From positions 1,054,001 to 1,118,000 of the forward strand of contig MU271150.1 of assembly GCA_021432605.1 (NCBI GenBank): DNA of 64,000 nt. The letters are read 5' to 3'. A model generated the notes under the pieces. It was not told where the DNA came from. It searched no databases and saw nothing but the letters and a program-made list of their open reading frames with translations. The DNA is from Coniochaeta sp. PMI_546. Its lineage: Eukaryota; Ascomycota; Sordariomycetes; Coniochaetales; Coniochaetaceae. The position numbers and the translations under genes were made by a program. Shown here one piece after another: positions 34,815 to 45,711 of this stretch. Position 1 is the first letter of the stretch; each line of letters starts with the position of its first letter.

Positions 34815-34890
34815 ATGTCAGTACAAGGAATCGAACCGCGGACCTGTAAGATAGTACTCACTGTTGCCCCAGTTGAGCCATTATGCCCGA
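34815..34890 (-). ncRNA. tRNA-like Pol III sequence (degenerate tRNA or SINE head)
   Basis: On the minus strand an A-box TGGCTCAACTGG (34880-34869) and a B-box GGTTCGATTCC (34837-34827) lie at tRNA spacing, and a 5-bp stem GTGAG/CTTAC sits between them where an anticodon stem would be. The T-stem pairs poorly and no matching acceptor was found. It is likely a tRNA fossil or SINE promoter near the edge of the repeat. Confidence 0.4.
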
Positions 34891-34956
34891 AGGCGGTAAT
34901 CTGCTGTCGTAGTTCGATAAGTACCGGTGGAGACGAAAAAGGCTTAGTCATCAACC

Positions 34957-35220
34957 TGGCAAGTGTACGATCACCACTTTTGAAGGCTCTGGTGACTCAC
35001 GATACCTGAGATAGACATCTTGAAGAGACAGGTGATGAATCAATATACTATTCGTAGCTGTGTCTTCTCTCCTGAAGAACCATGGCCAATATGGGGCTGG
35101 TGGATCTAAAGAGGTGAATATGGCAAGACGTTTTCTGCGTCAGAATCATCACCGCGTAAAAGTCAAGAACAGCAGTTCGCGGGACAGGTTGCAGGGATAT
35201 CTTGACCCGATCATACAAAT
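34957..35220 (+). repeat. right copy of ~260-bp direct repeat
   Basis: Partner of 32105-32366 in the same orientation, with higher GC. A short minus-strand peptide frame containing CMIGSRY is shared by both copies, but it has no known domain. Confidence 0.7.
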
Positions 35221-35617
35221 GCTTCGAGAGCATAACGTACCAGGTGTACTAAACTCTAACCCAAGGTCGAGAATGATGGCCTCACCCAGGAAGGGTTCGG
35301 TGAGGTGGTCGAGAAACAAGGTAAGAACCGTCTTGAGCTTCTCACTAATTGAGCCCACGTTTCTTTAACAGAGTTGGACGACTAACTTGGGCAGCAACAT
35401 TGGCTCTGCGGCATCACAGCTCATGGATAGGCTGTATACACAAAATCCTTGCAGGCACTGCGTCGATCTCCATCCCCAAAGTCCACTCTAGATATGCGCT
35501 TTGACACTGGGACTCTCATCGTTCTTTGCCCAGACTCGGTTGCTCGTACATCATTGGCTTGGCATGGCAACTCCCTTCGTCTCTCCGTCTTTTGAACCTA
35601 ATCCGACGAGACAAACA
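35221..35617. other. intergenic, about 400 bp
   Basis: 3' flank of the membrane protein gene. No gene is seen. Confidence 0.6.
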
Positions 35618-36044
35618 TCATACAGCCGTTTGTGTTGTTTCCGTGTTTGATTTATCCAAGCCACTGTCCTTGACACGCTCCTGGCGTCCAAATACTTGTA
35701 GCTCGTTGTCTCTTCCGTCAACAATGGTGTCTGCACTGGTTCTACCTGCCTCTTGAGCACGCGCAGCCTCTTCTGCTTCTAGCCTCCTGTTCTTCTTGAT
35801 CCTGCCCCATAACCACAGTCCGAAGAGGAGAAAAATCAGACTGAGGCCCCCGACGACGGTGCCAAGAATGATGGCTAGCACCTTGCCAGCCTGGGGGTCT
35901 TCCTGGCTGTCACGCGGCGAGAGGTAGTCGCTGTTGATCGATCAGTAAGGCGTTTGCTCCAAGCTAGAAGGGTTCGGGTTAAATTTACGCTTGTGCAGCG
36001 CCAGCCATCATCACTAACATCAGCGTCGAGATTGTTATCCGCAT
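35618..36044 (-). CDS. small type I single-pass membrane protein, unknown function
   Basis: Two exons, 36044-35989 and 35930-35618, giving 122 aa. The intron has GTAAAT, a good branch site (CTTACTGATC) and CAACAG. Exon 1 encodes a textbook signal peptide (MRITISTLMLVMMAGAAQA). A short lumenal part with Asp/Ser/Pro follows, then one membrane segment (VLAIILGTVVGGLSLIFLLFG...), then a basic stop-transfer WGRIKKNRR and a charged cytosolic tail. I do not recognise a family. The layout recalls small single-pass proteins with a Gly-rich membrane helix. The splice model is by eye; the alternative is a longer first exon without signal peptide. Confidence 0.6.
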
Positions 36045-37276
36045 CGGCGTGGTATGCTGGAATTGCAACGACATCGTCGGGGCACTGCAAAAGTCGCTGC
36101 TGAGATTCAGATCCGGGAAAAGGAGAAGAGGTCAATTTCGTGACTGGAAAAAGGCGGTTTCTCTCACGTTATATATTGCTTCTTCATGCCTTCTCCTTTC
36201 AGCAGGTAGTATTTCGTGAGCTGCCGTTAATGGACTAGAGAGCAGTAATGATTGGTTCGGGCAAATTTGGGTGGGACGTCATCGCCCCGTACAAGACCCA
36301 CCACAGGATCTTACCCCAGGCTCCATCTTTGTGTCACCTACCTTTTGATCCGATACACGTTGAACGAGATAATGCGTCAATGCGGCACACGCCCTTCTAA
36401 GTCTAAACGTCAAGCTGCAATGACATTTTGGGCTTGTCCGATCCTTCCACAGATTTGTCATCGAATACGAAATACCAAGACGTAGTGAGGAGTCATACAT
36501 GATTGGTTAATTCAAGCTGTATCTCCTTTACTTGCTTTTTAAGGACAATGCCCCAGAGATTTTTGCCATGAACCCAGCAAATAACAACTATCGTCGATGT
36601 CTGTGTTGATGAGGGGATGACTCTCATATAGCTTTTATCAAGCCTTGCTTGTTAATCGAGGATTTGGTGTTGGAAAGGATAGAGCCTGGTTCTCGAGGAC
36701 TCCCGGAGCACCAAGAGCATTAACAAATAGACTCCGTCAATTCTTTCTTGCATGGCATGTGTGAATTATGACTATACTCGATTTGTGTTATTCTCTTTGT
36801 CCGCATGCTTGAGATCAGATACTACGAGTTTGGTTTGAGACACGGGTTACTCTAACGAGAAACAAGATGTGGGAGCATCTGTTGTGAGGATTGTTAACAT
36901 TGGTGTCAAGTGAGGTTGATGACTTGTGCTCATGAGCCATTATTATGTACCTGACTTACCCCTGCCTTGCCTACCTTACTTACCTCATGGATATACAGTC
37001 CTGAGCTACATAGGCCTGGATTTCTCGACTTCACTTCCAGACGGAAGCTACGACGGCGTATGCGTGCGCGTTTCACTACCCACTGTCTGTAGAAAGGCCA
37101 AACTGGAGTAATTTCTAAGCCTCTTCAAAATGGAACCACATCGTCAACCAGATCATCTTTGCATCTCAACATCCTGCAATCAAGCTACTCAGACTCAGTA
37201 CCCGGTAAGCAATATATCTCTACGCATTATAGCTCTGAACTTGCTGATTATTCCTGTGGCCCAGAACCGTGTCAAG
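36045..37276. other. intergenic, about 1.2 kb, divergent promoters
   Basis: Lies between the divergent membrane-protein and secreted-protein genes. Small ORFs only, with no domain. Confidence 0.6.
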
Positions 37277-38100
37277 ATGTATTCATCCATTGCTATCAAG
37301 ATCTTTGCCGTGGCCGCAGGCTTTGTCAGCTGTGCCGCTGCTACCGTGGCCGGCGGCATTGGTTCAACTTCCACTCTCAAGTGGACTGGTGAAGTAGTTC
37401 CCGGAAGCGGCAACATCGATCTCACTGGCAATGATATCCAGGTAACTGGCCATTTTATCCCACCATAAGCAGTCCGCGCTGACGGCTGCAATGTTTTAAC
37501 AGGATATCCTCAGTCAGATCCATGTCACTAGTCCCAACTACGATGCCACTGTTGCCAATCATAATGAGAAGTCCGTCGTTGTGAACAAGGCCGATATTCA
37601 GAGTGAGTTCGGAGTCTTGCATCCGTGGGAGACAATCGCTAATTCGAGAATGTCCAGATACATACTGCGGAATCTTTGCCACGGCCGACAAGCGCAACTT
37701 CATGCAGCTGCAGTACGACCTCCACAAGGCCGGGGGAACCTGCACGGTTGCCGCCCGCACATGCCTGCGTCTCTCCTGTTGGAACACCAGCGGTATATAC
37801 GTCTGCAACGTGAGTCATCCCCTCATATAGCTCTCTGGTTACGCATCGTTGACCATGATACTCCAGGACAACGACCAAGAGGTGATGATTCCATGCGTGA
37901 CCGCGGCCGACTTCGCGTCGCATGTCGGCGGTACGTGCTGCAAGTCGAGCTACACCGTCTCAAAGGGCCTCTCCGGCCAGGCGTTCTCCGATGAGGGCTG
38001 GAACGTCTGCGTTGCGTACGCCAACTGCAACCATGCCGCCGATCGAGACGCTCCATCGATCTTCATACCACCTGGTATCAATGGGGAGTGCCGGGACTGA
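37277..38100 (+). CDS. secreted cysteine-rich protein, unknown function
   Basis: Four exons: 37277-37441, 37503-37602, 37658-37809 and 37867-38100, giving 216 aa. The signal peptide covers about residues 1-22. The mature protein has 11 cysteines, all in the last ~130 residues, with clusters TYCGIF, GGTCTVAARTCLRLSC, YVC, IPC, GTCCKS, NVCVAYANC and GECRD. It has no known domain. A secreted, disulfide-rich protein of this size in a filamentous fungus is a candidate effector or cell-wall protein. The frame is continuous across all joins and all introns have GT-AG ends, so the gene model is fairly secure; the function is not known. Confidence 0.72.
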
Positions 38101-40286
38101 AGGCCCCAGGAAATCAACTTATTCCAGAAGGCGCAGCACATACTAGAAGTTCCTTTCCTGGGAACCGCAAGATAGTTTGCGCTTTGACGCAGTGGTTGCC
38201 TTAAACAAGGTCTAGAAGTCTATTTAGTCAACAGTCGTCCCAGTACACTTTTCCAATATCTCAGAAAAGCCCAATCGCCGGTGACACAAATGATTTTCTT
38301 CCTATTCTTTAACTGGAGCATAAAAATTCTTTGAGTGAAACATCAATTCCCGCTGTGTTGTTATGCTATGAACACCTTACTCGTCATAGCATCACCTCAA
38401 TCCCAGGAAACATGCGCCGTGGAAGTGCAGTATTGTCAGCTGTTAGTCGAGTTTAACATCTCAAAAATAGCGTCTTAAACACTCTCGCGCATCATCATGG
38501 CTTTGTTGGATTCCGATCGCAATGACTTTCACACGGGGGTGGCAGCATCGCCAAGGCAAGTTTCTCAAGGCAGTTGTGGATGATCAGATAAAGTTGATCA
38601 AGTTCTGGTTAATTCTTCCATGACCTTGAAACGATATTACACTTCCGCGGTGTTAATTTGGTGGACTGGCTTGATTATGTCCTAGTCAATGCTGGTGCTC
38701 AAGGTCATCATGCAAACTTCCTAGATCCGGCTGGACGAGGTGCAAAGTCTGTAGAAGACAAGAAGAGGAAGAGAGGGTAGCACCATCATACAGAATACCA
38801 ACACAATACTTTGAGACCCAGAACGTGGAACCAAGGGCCGAGTCGGTGTGTAATAGGGATGGCCAGTATACTGACTAGCAATTATCAGGATGGAGAGGCG
38901 TGGACGAGGAGCTTTGTCACTTCCAGGCTTTAGACCAGAAGTCTAAGTTGCCCTGTCTAATTCCTGTCGGTTGCAATCTTGACCCTGGATAAGTATACCA
39001 ATTGGCTATCGTGGTCGCTGTGCAGTTCTAGATTATACTTTCGTTTTTCAATGCCTCACTTCGTATTTGGTCATTATGTCTCGACTGCAAATCCATTGTT
39101 GGTAGCCCCGATCAGATATCGGATCCTTCCTTGATGAGGCTCAGTCCTGTCTTGATCTAGAGTCGAAGTCCCATATTTGACAGGTCTTGGCTGGAGACCT
39201 TTCCTAGCGACCTCTTGTTTTCAACTCTGTGATTGTCCCATGTCTTCTTGTCCGCGACCTTCGTGACCTCCCATATTTCTTGACTCTGGACAGGTAGATC
39301 TGATGTCACACTTCCGGGCAATCCTGTCGACTAGAATCTGGCAGTGGTATTTCTTCTTCGACCATGTCACGAATCTAGACAGCTCGGTTGCGTACTGGAG
39401 CTGGTTCGAACATAGGCAGTCGCTTCGAGCCTTGGAATAATCACCGCTTAGAGGAGGCAGGTCGCCGCTCCCACCGCCGTAGAATGAATATGCCGTCAGC
39501 CAAGACCTGGTGCACCGTTAAGTTTCATAGGGCCAGATATATTGACAGTCCCGTCGGGTTTAGACCACAGCCTTATGCAGGGTGCGAATGCAAATGTATG
39601 CGTCTACGCGTAAACTACTACGATAATGCTCAAATAGAGCATCATCCGGTCCTGAAATAGTGTTTCGCGACGATTATTGGTCGCGATCTAAGAGGCAGCG
39701 GTGGGGTGCATTCGGGATGCGGGGACGCAGCTTGGACCGGGAGGCTGTCATGACGTGTGTCTAACGACACCATGACCCGTCTAGGTGAGACGGAAGCAAA
39801 CGTTGGAGAATGCCCCGCAGCGGGCAAAGGTCGAAAGCATCACCACTCGCACTCCTGCTGCGGCTTGGGGTCAAATGAGGAAAGATCTGTGTAAAAGACT
39901 GGCATTTGACTGGCTAGCTGTGTCGAGCCTTAGGGCTAAATGCTCCGAGAGCTCATCTGGAACGCGTCTACGGTCCCCGCTCGAGCTTCCTCATGTGGGA
40001 GCATCAAGTACACTAGTCGAGGGGTAGCTTCGGATTGAACCTAGCCGCAAGACTAGAGCATACTCTGTATGCCTCGAGGAGAACATTAAAAGGCAGTCGT
40101 GAGCAAACGCTCGCAAAGAGTGAAGAGTGTGTCCTCCTTGTCGTCCCACAACCTCCCTCTCTTCCTCCTCCTCTTGTCCGCGTTGGTACACTTCTCGAAC
40201 CTGTTCTTCCATCTTGGATCATAGCCACATTGAACATCCCCATTAACAACCAAATTGAACTACCACATCTCAACAAATAAGCAACC
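38101..40286. other. intergenic, about 2.2 kb, and catalase promoter
   Basis: No gene is recognised. A pyrimidine-rich tract at about 40152-40179 lies 110-135 nt upstream of the catalase ATG, as in strongly expressed fungal genes. Confidence 0.6.
40152..40179 (+). promoter_or_regulatory. CT-rich core-promoter tract of catalase
   Basis: A run of C and T (CCTCCCTCTCTTCCTCC and on) upstream of the ATG. Such tracts mark transcription start regions of highly expressed genes in filamentous fungi. Confidence 0.4.
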
Positions 40287-42208
40287 ATGGCGTCCATGAC
40301 GGGCAATTCTAACCAGTATAACCCTCTCCAGCACCCTATCCAGGCAACGGCTGCTGCCATTGGCGCACAGGTAGCCGGAGAGCGTCGCACTCCTCGCATG
40401 AGCCACTTTGCCAGTGCCAACGAAGGTCCTGCCGACATCATCGCGAAGGTGTCCGGAGTTGTCGAGGGCGGCAAGCGTCAGGATGATGGTCCCTACTTTA
40501 CCACTATGGAGGGAATTCCAGTTCCAGATTACGCGCATAGCAAGACAGTTGGCGGTATCCCGGTTGCAAGTGATACATTTCTCTTCCAGAAGCAGCAGCA
40601 CTTCAACCGCTCAAAGGCCCTCGAGCGCATGGTCCACCCCTGCGGATCTGGGGCATTCGGCTACTTTGAAGTGACCAAGGATGTCTCGAACCTGACCAAG
40701 GCTGATTTCCTGACCACGGTTGGCGAGAAGACTCCGGTTTTCGTTCGCTTCTCCACCGTCACTCTTGGACGCGAGTTCCCGGACGAGGCCCGCAACCCTC
40801 GCGGGTTTGCCATCAAATTCTACACCCAGGAGGGCAACTACGACATTGTCGGACTGAACTTCGTGAGTATCCTGACCTCCACCCCAGAAAAGCACTGTAA
40901 AGTGACCAGAGAATCCAGCCCGTCTTCTTCTGCCGAGATCCCATTCAGGGCCCGGATGTCATCCGATCTCAGTACCGCAACCCCAGGAACTTCCTCTTTG
41001 ATTGGGATGCATGCTTCGATTTGCTTGCCAATACGGCCGAGGCCAACCACGCCGGTCTCATGTTCTTCAGTGACCACGGCACACCCGTTGCTTGGCGCTA
41101 CAACAACGGCTACGGTTGCCACACCTTCAAGTGGGTCAATGGCGACGGCGAGTTTGTGTACATCAAGTACCACTTCATGGCCAAGCACGGCACGAAGCAG
41201 TTCACCGACGAGGAGGCTATCCGCATGTGCGGTGAGGACCCCGACTACTCCAAGCGTGATCTGGCCCAGGCAATCGAGAACGGCGAGTACCCCGAGTGGA
41301 CCGCCTACGTCCAGGTCATGAAGCCCGAGGACGCCGACCCCGACAAGCTTGGATTCGACCCCTTCGATGTCACAAAGGTGTGGCCTCGCAAGCTGTTCCC
41401 CATGCAGGAGTTCGGTCGTCTCGTGCTCAACAAGAACCCGGAGAACTTCCACCGCGACGTCGAGCAGGCCGCCTTCTCGCCCGGCAGCATGGTGCCCGGT
41501 ATCGAGGACTCGCCCGACGCGCTCCTACAGTTCCGCATGTTCTTCTACCGCGACGCTCAGTTCCACCGCATCGGTGCAAACCTTCACCAAGTCCCCGTCA
41601 ATTGCCCGTTCATGGCCAAGTCCTTTTCGCCCATCGACTTCGACGGGCCAATGAGGACGGATGCAAACCATGCGGGCAACAAGCCGTATACTCCCAACTC
41701 CTTTGCCAGCACCAAGAAGTTCCGGAAGGACACTGCCGAAGCACCTTATGCGGTCCATGACAACATTCTTAGCCGAAAGAGCCACTACTGGCACGAGGGC
41801 AAGAAGAACGACTACGACCAGGCCAAGGAGCTCTGGCAGCGGGTCATGTCTGAGAAGGAGAAGAAGAACACTTTGAAGAACACAGCCAAGTATCTCAGCC
41901 TTGTCAAGCACACTCCGATTCAGGTAAAGCCGAGACGACTGAAAGAAACCCCAGATTATCGAAACTGTTTAGCTAACGTGCACCAACAGCAAAAATATTT
42001 AGCACAGCTGTACAACATCTCGGAGGACTACGCCCAGGGCGTGTATGAGCTGCTGACGAAGAAGGACTTCGTCTTCGGAGAGGTGGAGAAGCTGGCCAAG
42101 GACTCTCATCTGATGTACAAGGAGCCCAAGTTCCGGCCTTCGAACGGCGAGAAGCTGGTCGGCATGCCGCCCGGACACCCCGTCTACAACCCTGATCCCG
42201 ATGTCTGA
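40287..42208 (+). CDS. monofunctional haem catalase (small-subunit type)
   Basis: Three exons: 40287-40862, 40919-41923 and 41990-42208, giving 599 aa. RMVHPCGSGAFGYFEVT holds the distal His (family usually VVHAKGAGAFG). VRFSTV, NPRGFAIKFYTQEGNYDIVG (distal Asn) and RMFFYRDAQFHRIG (proximal Tyr haem ligand with Arg four before) are all present. The enzyme dismutates hydrogen peroxide. No signal peptide and no PTS1 (ends PDPDV), so it is probably cytosolic. The active-site loop differs from the common HAKGAG form, which points to a divergent fungal clade. The second intron (41924-41989) is 66 nt with no in-frame stop, so retention would add 22 residues. It may detoxify peroxide from flavin or amine oxidases. 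Confidence 0.92.
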
Positions 42209-43083
42209 GCAAGTTGAAAGGAATCTTCGAGAGTGGCACACACTGTGTTGATGGTTGCAGAAATGAATTTTGATGACAGGACTGGTTTTTAAGTTCGAGT
42301 TAGTCTTGGTGGCCTGACAGTCAATGCAAGATACCTATTAAACAAAACGATAACCCACCAAAACCCCCTCCGAGTCTTCTTGACGGCGACTGCACGGGGC
42401 AGAACTAGCGTAACCGGGAAGCTGCAGGTGAACGGGAGCATGAGATTGGCTGACCGACCTCCTGCAAACGAGCCATAGTGATGAACCACAAGGTATCCTC
42501 TCACGCGAACACTATTCAGGGAGATCTACGAGATCACAATGTCATCAATGAAATGCGTGCATCACGGCACACGCGCAGGGATGGGTGGATGAGGGTTAGG
42601 GTCATGGATTAGTCAGATTGATGTTTACACCTGCTGTTCTCGAGGGGCTCTCTAACCCTGCAACCTTGCCCGACGGGAAAAGAATCCGGGGCGAAGTTGG
42701 TAGGAACAATACGACCATTAGACAGGCTCAGCTCCCTCCGCACACACCACTTTTCCGCAAGCCACTCCAAAAAGGAACGGTCATGCAGCCGACAGCTGGC
42801 TGATTGACCAATGGCAAGTGCGTCCATCAGCCGAATCAGGATGCTCGCAAGCCCCGACGGTGTGTAGGGCTGACCTAGACCTTGCCAATCGATGCAACAA
42901 GCCTTCAAGCAAGGAACCTTTGGCGGTTCATTCAGCTCACCTCATCGTCGATATGTCGTCAGACTCCTTCTGATTGCAGACTGTCATTTTCCGAGTCCTC
43001 TTATCTTCGGCTAGCATGCATTAGCTCCACCACTTTAGCATATCATCTTCTGCTCGACTTCGTCAACCGAGTCACTCTTGCTC
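42209..43083. other. intergenic, 875 bp
   Basis: Catalase terminator and promoter of the GH13 gene. Small domainless ORFs only. Confidence 0.65.
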
Positions 43084-45117
43084 ATGTCCCCTAAACTTCT
43101 GCATTGGTTCCATCACTTCCGTCCAGCGAGTATGGACGAGTATCCCGTGGATATCCTCAACCGCCGCCATGAGCTGTTCTTGCTTTGGGTGCCCGACTCA
43201 GCAGGGTTACCCACGCCCAAGCTAGTGCTCGGGACACACGATGCGCAGAGCAACTCCTTCAATGAGCTGGTCAGGCTTTCAATGACAAGATCCGCGGGCA
43301 AACCCGACCTCTGGGAAGTGAATCCCAAGGCGATTGCACCTCCCTTGGCAGATGGTGTATATCGCTACTGGTTCGAGGTGCTGGACACCTCGCCCGAGAA
43401 ACGGGGCGTCATGCTCGTCACCGACCCCCTTGCCTTCACCGTGGACTACACTCTCACTCAGGGTTCTGGCGAACAGCTGCAGCCAGCGACAGTTATCAAG
43501 TACCGCGATGGAAAACTTTGGCCTTGTGGCGTCGACGGCACCGAACCGAGTCGTCCTCTTGTTCCGGACCAAGCATTGCTGCCGAGCAACAACCACTTGG
43601 TCATCTACGAGTTGCCAGCTTCCTGGTCCAAGGTAGGCAATGACGGACGAGGGGTCGATGTCGATGTTGGTGGATTCGCGGATGTGAAGGCTTTGTTCGA
43701 CAGCGACACGAGAAGCGCGAGGTTTACTTCTATCCAGGAACCTATACTTGCCAAGCTCGGCATCAACGCACTGGAGCTCCTACCCGCGGCAGACGCGAAG
43801 AACAAGGACGAGTGGGGATATGCCACAGCGCATTACTTCGCACCCGACTCTGACCTTGGATCTGCCTCTGATTTGGTCTCCCTCGTCGAGACTATCCACG
43901 CCCAGAATATCCGTCTCTTCACTGATGTGGTAATGGCCTTCGGGCATGATCCCTACGGCTACATCGCGTTCAAGCAGTTCCATCTCCGGCCGAGTGACGA
44001 GGCAGCGAACCCGGATAGTTACCAGTCGCATGCGAGCGGTGTGCTGCGAGACGGCTACGGCGGACAGAGCTGGCGGTACTTGCAGCAGACGCAGACCTAT
44101 GACCCAGAATCCGGAACTGTGGGCGCAGTCTCTCCTTCCTGGTCATTCCACCGAGCTCACCTTGCACGATGGATGACCGACTTCGGCGTCGGCGGACTGC
44201 GTCTCGACAGCGTCAACAACATCGGCAGCTGGGACTTTGTCCGCTCATACAAGGAACGCGCCTGGGAGCTGTACAACGCACGGTACGGCCCAGCAGCCGA
44301 CCCGTCCAAGTTCCTGGTCATCGGAGAAGAACTCTCGATGCCGGTCACCATGATCCATCAAGGGGTCGTCAACGCGCTATGGAACGAGCCCTGGCAGGGC
44401 CGTCTCCGGGCCGTGCTTCTTGGCGAGTCGTGCGACGGGGACGACTTCGAGTGGACGGTGCGCAAGGTCGCCGACACCACGCTCGTGGGTCTGGACGGCA
44501 CGCACTTCACAGACGGCGCGCAGGCGATCAACTACATCACCTGCCACGACATAGAGGGCTACCGCAAGGAGCGCATGTACAACTTCCTCTCGAGCAACGG
44601 CGTCTCGGACGTTCAGAGGCGTGCCAAGCTCGCGTTTGCGCTGTTGCTTACCAGCGTCGGAATACCCATGATCTTCGCGGGAGAGGAGTTCGCGGATCAG
44701 ATGGATCGTAGCATGGACATGTCCAAGAAGCAGTCCGACCCCGTCAACTACGGCCGCAAGAACGACGGTGGCTGGCGAGCGGCGCTTTTCGAGTATGTGG
44801 CGAACTTGGTCAAGTTTCGGACCAAGTGTCCTGCGCTGGGAGAGGATGACACGAACTTCTTTCACATGGATCAGGGCGGGAAGATCATGGCTTGGAGCAG
44901 AGGGCAGGCTGGAGAAGGGAAGATGCCTGTTATTGTCGTTGCGAACTTTACGGACCAGAATACAGAGGGGGAGCAGTATGTTATTCCGAACTGGCCGGGC
45001 AGGGAGCAGGATGGGTGGAGAGAGGTTTCGCAGACGAGGGACGTGCCGACTGAGTGGGTAGGGAAGGAGCCGTTGATGGCTTGGGAGGCGAAGATTTACA
45101 CTCGCTGGACGGAGTAA
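43084..45117 (+). CDS. intracellular GH13-family glycosidase
   Basis: Single exon, 677 aa from ATG 43084; ATG 43132 (MDEYPVDI) is an equally possible start. The first ~130 residues form an early-set beta-sandwich (HELFLLWVPDSAG, KPDLWEVNP, GVYRYWFEVLD), like the N-domain of isoamylases and branching or trehalohydrolase enzymes. The barrel has the four GH13 regions: FTDVVMAFGHDP, GGLRLDSVNN (nucleophile Asp), FLVIGEELSMP (acid/base Glu) and YITCHDIEGY (His-Asp). No signal peptide, so it acts inside the cell on glycogen-like or maltooligosyl substrates. An intronless GH13 gene of this layout is more common in bacteria, so transfer is possible. Exact specificity is unknown. Confidence 0.85.
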   Translation: MSPKLLHWFHHFRPASMDEYPVDILNRRHELFLLWVPDSAGLPTPKLVLGTHDAQSNSFNELVRLSMTRSAGKPDLWEVNPKAIAPPLADGVYRYWFEVLDTSPEKRGVMLVTDPLAFTVDYTLTQGSGEQLQPATVIKYRDGKLWPCGVDGTEPSRPLVPDQALLPSNNHLVIYELPASWSKVGNDGRGVDVDVGGFADVKALFDSDTRSARFTSIQEPILAKLGINALELLPAADAKNKDEWGYATAHYFAPDSDLGSASDLVSLVETIHAQNIRLFTDVVMAFGHDPYGYIAFKQFHLRPSDEAANPDSYQSHASGVLRDGYGGQSWRYLQQTQTYDPESGTVGAVSPSWSFHRAHLARWMTDFGVGGLRLDSVNNIGSWDFVRSYKERAWELYNARYGPAADPSKFLVIGEELSMPVTMIHQGVVNALWNEPWQGRLRAVLLGESCDGDDFEWTVRKVADTTLVGLDGTHFTDGAQAINYITCHDIEGYRKERMYNFLSSNGVSDVQRRAKLAFALLLTSVGIPMIFAGEEFADQMDRSMDMSKKQSDPVNYGRKNDGGWRAALFEYVANLVKFRTKCPALGEDDTNFFHMDQGGKIMAWSRGQAGEGKMPVIVVANFTDQNTEGEQYVIPNWPGREQDGWREVSQTRDVPTEWVGKEPLMAWEAKIYTRWTE

Positions 45118-45711
45118 TCGTCCTTTTAAGGGGCAATCTCGTCTCGTCTGCTAGTCGAGCTTCCTTTTACTTCCTCTGTATTCCGATGGAGCATTCACCA
45201 GACGCGTACACTAGATTGTTCAATCCGATCTCCCTAAGAGAGTGCAACTTTGTGGTCTTCACTTCTCCAATAGTAGCTTCCTTGTGCTTTACTTCGTGAC
45301 TACTGCCGTAACTATTGCCATATGACAGCTCGGCCATGTGAATCTCTCCCTACTTTGTCGAAGCTCCATTCGTTCCTTCACCTCTTGACCGACTAACCTT
45401 CACCTCGACTCACCGAAGCGGCGTGGCTCGTGCACAGCACAGCTCAGATTGAGGGACGTGCGTCATGATTCCTCAAAGAAGTCGAGCTGATGTCACCGGG
45501 TATCGACAGCAACGCCATGCCTATAAAGGACTAGCGCCCGTCTATCCGACCACTGGCCAGAAGCTGAGCTCCACCACTGCAAGATTTCAGTGTCGTTTTT
45601 TGTTTTGCGGTATTTGCCTCTGCTTTCAACCTTCCTCATCTCGCCCTCTTCCTCCACGATAACAGCAACCTGGTGATAGTTTCATTCCTCAGTCCGCGGC
45701 AAACCGTCAAG
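45118..45711. other. intergenic, 594 bp, IDH1 promoter
   Basis: Contains a pyrimidine-rich tract at about 45617-45655, 60-95 nt before the ATG. No other gene is seen. Confidence 0.6.

Larger units (their letters stand above)
32105..35220 (-). mobile_element. decayed Mutator-like (MULE) DNA transposon region with flanking direct repeats
   Basis: Between two copies of a ~260-bp direct repeat lie minus-strand ORF pieces of a MULE transposase (34408 to 33039). Sequence at the outer part is AT-rich. The element is inactive: the transposase is spread over several frames and interrupted by stops. The flanking repeats are in direct orientation, unlike the terminal inverted repeats expected of a MULE. 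They may therefore belong to a separate repeat family that inserted on both sides. True termini and target-site duplications could not be fixed. Confidence 0.6.

Noticed and set aside
42209-43083. joint regulation of catalase and the GH13 gene
   Set aside because: They are on the same strand with an 875-bp gap and no functional link that I can see.
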